In this document: positions 37,020-44,804 of the stretch, one piece after another | How the letters are laid out: each line of letters opens with the position of its first letter | How positions within the stretch are numbered: the first letter of the stretch is position 1 | Assembly: GCF_013074385.2 (NCBI RefSeq) | Contig: NZ_JABEYA020000001.1 | Span: forward strand, 434,001-498,000 | Direction: 5' to 3' | DNA length: 64,000 bases | From: Vibrio ostreicida | GTDB taxonomy: Bacteria; Pseudomonadota; Gammaproteobacteria; Enterobacterales; Vibrionaceae | Program-made: the position numbers and the translations under genes | Notes under the pieces: model-generated | Seen by the model: only the letters and a program-made list of their open reading frames with translations | Told to the model about the DNA's origin: nothing | Database searches by the model: none

Positions 37020-38378
37020 TCAGTCTTTGAACTGACTTTTGAGCCAATTATTGACCACAGTTCTAGGAATACCGTGCGTACGACAATGCAGAGCATCTGT
37101 TCCTAACCATGGCGTTTCAGGCTTACCTTGAATACCAATGATTGTGTGATTTGGCATGGCTTCTTGATAGATGGCCAACGCCTGTTGATCTTGATCATGA
37201 TATTGACCTCCCGCCAGTGGAACGTAGACACATTTGTTTAAGATCAGGCTGTTGGTATAAGCGGCCGTTGTTGCTGGCTGATCTGCTTGAGGGACGTAGA
37301 TGTTTTGGCACAGCACTCTGAACACTCTAAATCCGTTATCAATGTAAAGTTTTTCCAACTGATCATAGCCTTTGTTGGTTTTAGGGTCGTCAGACCTAGC
37401 CAATAGCACGGTATCTTCAGACAAAAATTTGCTCCAGCAGTCGATGTGGCCAATGTAGGTACCCGACGGGTCAACGAGCGCCATGTACTTATCAATCCCC
37501 ATAAACCGATTGAATTGATTAAGAATGTACTGCATACGTACATCAATTTCTTCGGTATCAGGATTTTCAGGGTTGCCATTTGCAAGAGGCAGTTCATTTT
37601 GTTTGGCCACCAAGTAAGTCGACGCCAAGGTGCCCGAGCTATTGACCATATAGTTACCGCCCACTTCAAGCAGGCCAAGGTTGTACCAGTTATGCACGTT
37701 TATTTCAGAATGGGTGACTGGCCCGTTTTCGTTGTCAGGCCACTCAGCAAGGTTCCACTTGCGAATAGGGGCGTTTAAATAGTCAGAGAAGTAAACCGCT
37801 GCATAATCATCATTCGGGCGAAAAATACCATGACCTTCTTGAGCGGTGACATTTTCGGCGCCCTCCACTAGCCCGACTGAACCCCCTCCTAAAGAAGTGT
37901 ATTGATGCTTAGCGATGGCATAGGTTTTGTCCGTTTTATTGTAGGTCCACCAAGGGGCATAGTCGCGAGTCCAATAAGTGTCGGTGTTCCAGGCTACAAA
38001 GTGGACCCGTTCTTTACTGAATGGGATCGCTAATTCTGAGGCGGTGCGTTGCAGTTCATCCAGCACTGTGTCATAGAGATTTTCTTCAGCGCACAGAATG
38101 AATAGGTTAACGGGTTCTTTGGTCTCAGCCTGCTGCATGCGCACAATCAGCTCATTAGGTATACCAAATTCTCTGTGGCCGGTCGGCGCCTGCTGAATGT
38201 GTTTGGGCGATTGGGTTCCGGGGTAGGCAATTAAAACACCGCCCATGTCTTCATATTCAGCGACGGCTCGCACCGGGGAAGGGGTGTCCGTCTTGTAAAT
38301 TTTGCTGTGCAGAGTGCCATTTTTTGTCAACGCTTGTAAGTGAGCACCAAATTTGAGTTGTTCCTGTTTTCTATACAT
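37020..38378 (-). CDS. Peptidylarginine/agmatine deiminase-family protein
   Basis: 452 residues from the ATG at 38378, which has GGAGG six bases upstream; a longer start at 38396 lacks this. Guanidino-group-modifying fold of the PPAD type: TYWTRDYAPWW, GGNYMVN, IGHIDCWSKFL and the catalytic-Cys motif LHCRTHGIP. The family hydrolyses guanidinium groups of agmatine or C-terminal arginine to ureido groups plus ammonia. There is no signal peptide. It is the last gene of a four-gene operon with a second, agmatine-type deiminase. Confidence 0.85.
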   Translation of the reverse strand: MYRKQEQLKFGAHLQALTKNGTLHSKIYKTDTPSPVRAVAEYEDMGGVLIAYPGTQSPKHIQQAPTGHREFGIPNELIVRMQQAETKEPVNLFILCAEENLYDTVLDELQRTASELAIPFSKERVHFVAWNTDTYWTRDYAPWWTYNKTDKTYAIAKHQYTSLGGGSVGLVEGAENVTAQEGHGIFRPNDDYAAVYFSDYLNAPIRKWNLAEWPDNENGPVTHSEINVHNWYNLGLLEVGGNYMVNSSGTLASTYLVAKQNELPLANGNPENPDTEEIDVRMQYILNQFNRFMGIDKYMALVDPSGTYIGHIDCWSKFLSEDTVLLARSDDPKTNKGYDQLEKLYIDNGFRVFRVLCQNIYVPQADQPATTAAYTNSLILNKCVYVPLAGGQYHDQDQQALAIYQEAMPNHTIIGIQGKPETPWLGTDALHCRTHGIPRTVVNNWLKSQFKD

Positions 38379-38430
38379 ATATCCTCCAAGGATCACCGGT
38401 TTACTGACGTTATCGTTCTATCTTTTCTGG

Positions 38431-39657
38431 TTACTGTTGTTCTAATGGGAATGGTTGTTGTTGTGTGATGCAATGAATGCCACCCCCTCCGATGTTCAAT
38501 GGTCGAACATCAAAATGGTGAATTTCACGATCTGGGAAGGCGCTCTGTAACACCCTGTGGGCTTCTAAATCTTTCTGACGTATGGTTTCAGACAAGCCCG
38601 GCTTCCAATATTTTGGTGCCAAAATCATGTTGTTAGTGATGAGAAAATTGCAGTAGCTGGCTGCGGCGATGGCGTTGATTTCTGTGCCTATTGGACAGAT
38701 AAAGCCTTCACTATATTTCCGATAATAAAAGTCATAAACACCGTCACCGGGCTTCAATGACAGGTACATGTGCTCAGGCATCGGCATTCTAATGATATGA
38801 AATGGTGCCCCATTTTGGTCGGTGCTTTGTTGAAGAATTTTTAGGTTTTTTTCTAACCTTCTATGGTTCTCTCTGGCGATTGGGTTGGTCGCGACTTCAT
38901 ACTCTGAGACTTCGGCAAGTAAGAGAGTATCAGCCGAAACGAATCGGCAAAATTCATCAATGTGTCCGCCAGTGGTCATGCACGTCATGACATTGTTCAC
39001 GCCATCTGGGCCGGGCAATAATGCGTTGAATGCAGACTCATCTTCATAGAGGCCCTGATCAAGCCAGATGATTTTTTCAAGATTAAACGCGTGAATAAGG
39101 GCATGTTCAATGTCCGCCAGAGGCATTCCCGGATTTCTTTGTTGCTCCACCGCTAACGTGGCAACCATAACGCCTTGACCATTGAACTCTCGGTTACCTC
39201 CTTCACTGATGAGGTCCGTTTTGCGGAACTCTAAACGGCATTGCTCAGAGGCTGCACGGGCAACATTTTGATCGAGAATAATGTCTGTACTGTGCTCACT
39301 TTCATAGCTCCACCCATTAAACCCAAAGCCATTGACGAGCATTTGTTTGTGTTGATTGGAAAGAAAGATAGGCCCCATATCTCGGAACCAAATATCATTG
39401 TGGGGAAGACACAATAAGGTAATACGCGCAAGGTCAATCCCCGCTTCGACTAAGGTGTCTGTAACGCGTTTCTTTTCCTCAAGGTCTTGAACCGCAAGGT
39501 TCACGTCTACATGGGTTACCAAGGTTTTGATAATCTCCAGATAAAGGGGCACGGTCGATAAACCTGCTTTGACATCATAGACCGGCCAACCAAGCCATAT
39601 GGCGGATTGAGGCTCGAACTCTCCCCTAAATGTGAAGCTATTGCTTTCTAATTTCAT
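38431..39657 (-). CDS. Agmatine deiminase
   Basis: 408 residues. Agmatine deiminase landmarks: WFRDMGPIFL, EGGNREFNGQG, GGHIDEFCRF and the Cys motif GGGGIHCITQQQP. It converts agmatine to N-carbamoylputrescine and ammonia in the cytoplasm. GGAGGATCC precedes the ATG, and the start overlaps the upstream dipeptidase gene by 20 bases, so translation is coupled. It is more canonical than the deiminase at 37020. Confidence 0.9.
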   Translation of the reverse strand: MKLESNSFTFRGEFEPQSAIWLGWPVYDVKAGLSTVPLYLEIIKTLVTHVDVNLAVQDLEEKKRVTDTLVEAGIDLARITLLCLPHNDIWFRDMGPIFLSNQHKQMLVNGFGFNGWSYESEHSTDIILDQNVARAASEQCRLEFRKTDLISEGGNREFNGQGVMVATLAVEQQRNPGMPLADIEHALIHAFNLEKIIWLDQGLYEDESAFNALLPGPDGVNNVMTCMTTGGHIDEFCRFVSADTLLLAEVSEYEVATNPIARENHRRLEKNLKILQQSTDQNGAPFHIIRMPMPEHMYLSLKPGDGVYDFYYRKYSEGFICPIGTEINAIAAASYCNFLITNNMILAPKYWKPGLSETIRQKDLEAHRVLQSAFPDREIHHFDVRPLNIGGGGIHCITQQQPFPLEQQ

Positions 39658-41080
39658 GTGGATCCTCCATTTTATTTACCATCTCTGTGAGCGTCTCGTT
39701 GTACAAAGAGTGCGCCTTTTCAATTAACATCGTGCTGACACCTAGGCTGTAGTTTGCTGCTGACTGCATGGCGGTGTCAGGAGAGATGTCAAACTGTCGC
39801 CGCAAACCATCAACAAAGGTTGAGTGCTCGTTTAAGAACTGTTGCTCTAGCCCATACCACTGTGCGTTGATGTCTTTACTGCTGACATTGCCATTGACAC
39901 TCGCCAGTGCTGATAGCCCTTTAAAGGCCCAGTAAGCGGATTGGCTGACATACGTTTTGTTGCCAAGCTGATAGGCGTTTGGATAAGCCTCGAAGGATTC
40001 AAACAGTGGAAAGTAAGGGGCGTTCAATGGCGAGCTGACTGATTGCCAGATCACGCAACGCAGTGGTGCTGGCAAAGTGCTATCGAATACTATGAGGTGA
40101 CTCTCTGCCGTGCGAATCACCCCTATTGGCCGCTGGGCAAGCCCTTCAAGAGCGGTCCCATCATAGTTCGCTCTGAGCAAGGTCATGACATCGTGTTCGG
40201 TCACTAAAACGTCAGGCTTTAGAAAAAGCGGATAGTGTTCAAGTCTCGGTGCCTGTTTTAAAGAAGGAGTTAGGTGTAACTGGCCCAGCCAGACTCTATC
40301 GATATTGTATGGAATACCCGGCTGACCAAAAGCTTTGGCGAAATTGAAATCCGTTTCAACGGGGTCATCTAAGAGAGAATGTGTTTGGGTAAAAGAAAAC
40401 AGTCCGTCAGAACAAAGTGTCTCTGGTGAGTTCAGACTGACGCCATGAATCCGCTTGCCATTTGCGATAACCACATACTGCTCGTCTGGTACTCTGACCG
40501 CGATCCAGTGATGACCAGAGCCAATCTCCATATACCAAGACTCGTTAAGATCACCAAACAAAACACCATTGCCTTCACTGGCACCATATTGTTCCACGTA
40601 TTTTCCTAACAAAGTCACGGCGTTTTTCGCAGACGTGGCTTGAGGCAAAATCAACGTTGGGATAATACTTTCACTGACCCCAACGATGACAAATGGGTCG
40701 GCGGCTAAGGCCTTCTCATTCGGATCCTCCAGCGAATTTGTGGCAGAGAGAGCGACATTGTTTTCATTGACGCCTCTCTCTTCAAAATAAAAGTGGTCAC
40801 CGATGGCACATGTTGCTTCCTGAAAAGCGTTGGCGTCTGGCATCGCGCTGTAACGGTAGGCGGTGTTGGGTACAGGAACGGCTAAACCGTTACCCAACGT
40901 CCAGATGCCCTCGGAGACACAATGTGTATCGTACTCTCCATTGTCTGCGTCTATGTATTGCGGCGTATGGCGGTATTTGAGGTATTTGTTACAAATGTTT
41001 GTCTCGAAATCTTCGTTTCGGGCAAGGATAGAAACGCCACGACGGGTGGCTTTTCTTCCGATAATGACACTCGTACACAT
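39638..41080 (-). CDS. C69-family dipeptidase
   Basis: 480 residues. It begins MCTSVIIGRKATRRG with Cys2, the N-terminal nucleophile exposed by Met removal in Ntn-fold C69 peptidases, followed by LARNEDF. No signal peptide is visible, so it is probably cytoplasmic. It cleaves dipeptides and could free amino acids for the adjacent decarboxylase. It lies 73 bases after the PsiD-like gene. Confidence 0.88.
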   Translation of the reverse strand: MCTSVIIGRKATRRGVSILARNEDFETNICNKYLKYRHTPQYIDADNGEYDTHCVSEGIWTLGNGLAVPVPNTAYRYSAMPDANAFQEATCAIGDHFYFEERGVNENNVALSATNSLEDPNEKALAADPFVIVGVSESIIPTLILPQATSAKNAVTLLGKYVEQYGASEGNGVLFGDLNESWYMEIGSGHHWIAVRVPDEQYVVIANGKRIHGVSLNSPETLCSDGLFSFTQTHSLLDDPVETDFNFAKAFGQPGIPYNIDRVWLGQLHLTPSLKQAPRLEHYPLFLKPDVLVTEHDVMTLLRANYDGTALEGLAQRPIGVIRTAESHLIVFDSTLPAPLRCVIWQSVSSPLNAPYFPLFESFEAYPNAYQLGNKTYVSQSAYWAFKGLSALASVNGNVSSKDINAQWYGLEQQFLNEHSTFVDGLRRQFDISPDTAMQSAANYSLGVSTMLIEKAHSLYNETLTEMVNKMEDPHEIRKQ

Positions 41081-41153
41081 GATGTAGCCCTTTCATTCGG
41101 CGTTATCAATGAGCGAGAGTCCGGACGACTCCCGCTGAATTTATCAACACGGG

Positions 41154-42545
41154 TTAGTGGTTTACCGTGGCGATCAATTGGCCCATTTCGACCTCATCGC
41201 CCACGCTGAAATCAAAGGCCTTAATCACGTCTTTTTGGAATACAAGGCAGTGACTTGATCCACCGTATTGGAAGAAACCTATCTGATCGCCCTTAGTCAC
41301 TCGCTGATCTTCTTCGACCGTGATGATGTTGGATGACACCTCTGCCATACCAATGGTCATCAAGCACATGAGTCCGATTTTTGGGTCATCAGACTCAATG
41401 AAAATCATCGCTCTGGCTGCGGTATGCGCGATGTAGCCTTGTGACTCGTCTGGGCTCGCCGGATCCATGCCTTCAGCAAGGGCCGCAGAATAATAGGTTC
41501 CATTTTTGACATACTTCTTTTTAATGACACCTGACACCGGACTATGCCAACGGTGATACTTGGTTGCCGACAAAAATGCTTGATACACGGTGCCGCCAAC
41601 AAAGGGTTGAACATAAGTGTCGAAGTGCTGCTTATCTTGTCGAATTTTTTCTGCGCCCGTCGCCAGAGGAAGATCTTGGTTGGCCAGCATATCGCGCAGA
41701 GAGTAGGGTTGCGCTTTCACCCAGAACCAGTTTTCAAGCTTGACGTCATGTTCAATGTTGTAAATTTTTGAGTCACAGGCACTGACGATACCAAGGTCTT
41801 GAGATATCGGTCTTTGCGCGGCATTTTTGAATCGACGAGTGAAAAAATCGTTCCATGATTGGTAAGGGAAATGAGCATCCGTGACGGGGTTTGTCGAATT
41901 AAGGAACGCGTCCAGTTGAGGAGCATCCAAATATTGCTCCATGTTAAGCTGCTCTAAGGCCGATGGACTGCGCCATCCACCGCTTTTATTGGTTTGATTC
42001 GAATAGTCAAAAACATACAGCGATTGTCTTGAGTTTAAAAATTCAGCCCAAGTGTTGAGGACTTTCTCAAACATGCTGTTGAGATCTGGATTGCGGAACA
42101 CTTCGCCGCCAGCAGGAACACCCATTGTCCAGTTGAGAATGCTATTGATCGGGAATCCAACCAAATCTGTCTCGTTGTACTCTGGTGCGGTACTGGTGAT
42201 GATGTGATCGACCAGCAGGATCATTTCATCGATACTGCGTAAATAAAAACCCTGAGCATCAGGGTCTTTGTAGTAACCGGGGACCTGATCGATCATTTTG
42301 GTCAGCCCCATGCGCAGAGTGGAATTATTGTCTATCAGGTTACGAAATTCCTGCATGACCGGAGACAGATGTTCTCTCTCTTTGTGGTGCAGACATAGTG
42401 AGTCACTCAGCAGAGGAAACCCATTCTTAATACGTTTGGTATCGATGCGTTCGCGCAGCATATCCATGAATCGGGCGGCGGATTCTTTGTTGATCGATAA
42501 CCAGCAATAGTCGTCGTGTAAAAGCGCTTTATTTAGAACATTCAT
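41154..42545 (-). CDS. PsiD-like pyruvoyl amino-acid decarboxylase (PSD superfamily)
   Basis: 463 residues from the ATG at 42545 (GATGAGAAA precedes it); an upstream extension to 42620 is unsupported. It aligns by eye along its whole length with fungal PsiD-type decarboxylases: LNTWAEFLNSRQS, WNDFFTRRFKN, KYHRWHSPVSGVIKK and the self-cleavage motif QYGGSSHCLVF, where Ser becomes the pyruvoyl cofactor. PsiD decarboxylates tryptophan; related proteins act on other substrates. Unlike membrane PSD it lacks a membrane anchor. Two downstream deiminases suggest arginine to agmatine as one possible reaction (inference). Confidence 0.85.
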   Translation of the reverse strand: MNVLNKALLHDDYCWLSINKESAARFMDMLRERIDTKRIKNGFPLLSDSLCLHHKEREHLSPVMQEFRNLIDNNSTLRMGLTKMIDQVPGYYKDPDAQGFYLRSIDEMILLVDHIITSTAPEYNETDLVGFPINSILNWTMGVPAGGEVFRNPDLNSMFEKVLNTWAEFLNSRQSLYVFDYSNQTNKSGGWRSPSALEQLNMEQYLDAPQLDAFLNSTNPVTDAHFPYQSWNDFFTRRFKNAAQRPISQDLGIVSACDSKIYNIEHDVKLENWFWVKAQPYSLRDMLANQDLPLATGAEKIRQDKQHFDTYVQPFVGGTVYQAFLSATKYHRWHSPVSGVIKKKYVKNGTYYSAALAEGMDPASPDESQGYIAHTAARAMIFIESDDPKIGLMCLMTIGMAEVSSNIITVEEDQRVTKGDQIGFFQYGGSSHCLVFQKDVIKAFDFSVGDEVEMGQLIATVNH

Positions 42546-42619
42546 TTTCTCATCCTTGTGCGTGATAGGTGAAACATACGTAAACCTAGTTCCGTTAAAC
42601 GGGAGGTCAAATGCAAACA

Positions 42620-42633
42620 TTGATGCATATCAA
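42620..42633. promoter_or_regulatory. FNR-type box TTGATGCATATCAA
   Basis: A perfect match to the FNR consensus TTGAT-N4-ATCAA, 74 bases upstream of the PsiD-like gene. Anaerobic control of the decarboxylase-dipeptidase-deiminase operon is implied. The rest of the 42546-43178 gap is AT-rich with no supportable gene. Confidence 0.65.
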
Positions 42634-43178
42634 TCTTGGTTTAAATTTGATCAATAACAGTGATGCAAGTCAGACCTCGCCTAAAGCGCTTGCAACCTGT
42701 TAAGGGAATACTGTGACCATCAAGCATTTTTTTAGATTCATATACTATTTATATAAAAATAATTGGTATTTAATACTGGTAATGTCGTTATTTTTTGAAC
42801 GTATTATCCAAAAAAATCCCAATGTTAGAGGCTATTTCCCACCGAGAAAGAGAGGAGCTTGATGTTGAATACACCTATTCCGGAGTTTGGAATGCGTTGC
42901 CAAACCAAGCCAAGCTCTGTTCGCTGAATACGGGTTGTATTAGATCGCCATCAAAGCGGATTTGAGAGTCCATGATATTTCCTATCCCGTTGTTTCAACC
43001 GTGATGAATCCACTATAGAGATAGGGGATCAGCGCACAGTATCACTTCAGTATCATCGGTGATGGAAGGTGGGTGGGATAAAGGGTTTTTCATACGGTTT
43101 ATGGTGGAAAACTGAGGTATTTTGACTTGAACTGATGATATGGTAACTTAATGATTTTTCTAACGATAAGAAGAGTCT

Positions 43179-43652
43179 ATGCGTTTAGTTTACCGAGCAG
43201 ACACCCGCCCACCGAATGAAATATTTACGGTTGGTTTTAAGCCCCGCTTTGGTGGCGGTATTCAGATTCAGAAAGGGGGTCAAATGATAGGCGGTATTTC
43301 TACGTCAAAAGACATTACCGTCGCGATGAATTATGCCGCCCTGTATGAAGGGTATGTATACGCCATGTTTGCTGATGATAAGAGTATTGATGTGGTCGAT
43401 GCGCTGATTAAAGCGGGCAATCGTTCGGCGCTTAAAAATGCCTACACACAGATGGAAATAGCGTGCAAGATTGTCAAACCAGAACATATTTTCTTGGCAC
43501 GTAAAGTGACTTTGGATCTTCGTCACGATATGATTTGGCAAGGGGTAATGTCGACCAACAGCAAAGCGACAGTAAACCATGGACCAGAATACAGCACCGC
43601 TTTGTCTCTGTTTAATATGAAACAGTCTTTCCAGCCGCCCGATAAACGATAA
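43179..43652 (+). CDS. Cholera/pertussis-toxin-like ADP-ribosyltransferase
   Basis: 157 residues. The mono-ADP-ribosyltransferase fold is recognisable. The NAD-binding Arg lies in VYRADTRPPNEIF (Arg6), the STS strand is at residues 41-43 (GGISTSKDITVAMNYA), and a catalytic loop with Gln91-Met-Glu93 (QMEIACK) resembles the ExE/QxE motif of arginine or asparagine ARTs. It has no signal peptide, no B-subunit neighbour and no immunity gene beside it. It may be an effector for another secretion system or an intracellular enzyme. Target unknown. Confidence 0.75.
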   Translation: MRLVYRADTRPPNEIFTVGFKPRFGGGIQIQKGGQMIGGISTSKDITVAMNYAALYEGYVYAMFADDKSIDVVDALIKAGNRSALKNAYTQMEIACKIVKPEHIFLARKVTLDLRHDMIWQGVMSTNSKATVNHGPEYSTALSLFNMKQSFQPPDKR

Positions 43653-43775
43653 TTGTCCTCGTTGTTGCCTTGACCGCCAATGTTGAAAAAGACGATGTCT
43701 TGATGTGTGGTCCTGCCGCTCAGTTTATTAAGACGTTGCTTCTTAAAGCAGTCGATCAATGCCTTTTGAATAAGC

Positions 43776-43806
43776 AATGGTGTTTGGCCTAAGGCCAAAC
43801 ACCATT
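43776..43806. terminator. Long perfect hairpin AATGGTGTTTGGCCT arms
   Basis: 15-bp perfect arms with a one-base centre, lying between the ADP-ribosyltransferase gene and the convergent 41-residue ORF; likely a bidirectional terminator. A strong U-tract is absent. Confidence 0.6.
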
Positions 43807-43819
43807 GTAATTTAAACGC

Positions 43820-43945
43820 TTAAAGTGGCGAGCAAATGCAAATCCCGGCGCCGTCACAGAAGGGGAACTCTCCGTCTGGACAAAGCGTATAAGCACTGGC
43901 TGACGATGAAAAAATAATGAGCGATAAAAGTAACTTTTTAAACAT
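43820..43945 (-). CDS. Small secreted Cys-rich peptide
   Basis: 41 residues with a clear Sec signal (MFKKLLLSLIIFSSSASA) and a 23-residue mature part containing four Cys (CPDGEFPFCDGAGICICSPL). AAGGG precedes the ATG. It is convergent with the ADP-ribosyltransferase gene and bounded by a perfect hairpin. The short length and disulfide-ready composition suggest a periplasmic or exported peptide; its function is unknown. Confidence 0.6.
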   Translation of the reverse strand: MFKKLLLSLIIFSSSASAYTLCPDGEFPFCDGAGICICSPL

Positions 43946-44149
43946 GTGAACCCTTATAGTGAGTTTGAGTGTGTTAATGGGTAGACAGTATTTACTACTT
44001 TAGTTATTGTAAGTAAAGGGAAAAATAATAATATTTATTTCACTTGGGGAATAAGCCGCGCATTTTTTATCGTGTATGGAGCGCATTAAATTTTTACAGT
44101 TCAGGGTACGTTTATATAAACGTTGTGAGCCCAAGGGAGTGAGATAAAT

Positions 44150-44689
44150 ATGGAAATTAAATTGATTGATATAACGAGAGAATCTCGACATGTGCTTGAG
44201 AACCTCTTTTTTTACTATAACTATGACATGTCAGAGTTCATGGGTTGGAACCCAGATGAACAGGGCAAGTTTGGTTATAACGCTGGGATGTTAGACCCGT
44301 ATTGGGAAAGCAATGACCATCAGCCTTACTTTATTTATGTTAATGCAGAACTGGCGGGGTTTGTTATTATCCGCGATGACCCCTGTGATCGATCAACGTA
44401 TGATATTGCGCAATTTTTTGTTGTGCGAAAGTACAAAGGTCAGGGGGTTGGAAAGCAAACACTGGCCCATATTGTAAAGAAATTTCCAGGGAAGTGGCAA
44501 ATAAGGGTCCTGCTTGAAAATACAGGGGCACTGTGCTTCTGGAGATCTTCTGTGTCTAATATTGTGGGAGATAACTACCGATTATCCCAAGAGCATGATG
44601 TGGATTTATTGATGAACTTTATCCGTTTCGATGCGAGAACTGACGGCGTCAATCCGAGCACATCATTTGACGATGAAATCCATGTCTGA
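44150..44689 (+). CDS. GNAT-family N-acetyltransferase
   Basis: 179 residues. The acetyl-CoA binding core reads FFVVRKYKGQGVGKQTLAHIVKKF, with the Q/RxxGxG/A signature RKYKGQGVGK. It belongs to the small GNATs that acetylate amines; the substrate is unknown. It is monocistronic. Confidence 0.85.
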   Translation: MEIKLIDITRESRHVLENLFFYYNYDMSEFMGWNPDEQGKFGYNAGMLDPYWESNDHQPYFIYVNAELAGFVIIRDDPCDRSTYDIAQFFVVRKYKGQGVGKQTLAHIVKKFPGKWQIRVLLENTGALCFWRSSVSNIVGDNYRLSQEHDVDLLMNFIRFDARTDGVNPSTSFDDEIHV

Positions 44690-44804
44690 TATCGTAATTC
44701 ATTGTTAAATAATGGTTTTTATCATTTCGCTTCTAAGGTTTGAGTCAAGATTTCTACCTCAGAAGCGATGCGCTTTCGGATTAACGCAATGTAAGGACTA
44801 ATCG

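Noticed and set aside
42862..42927. 21-residue ORF (MLNTPIPEFGMRCQ...) with GAGGAG before it
   Set aside because: Good ribosome site, but too short and without context to support as a gene.
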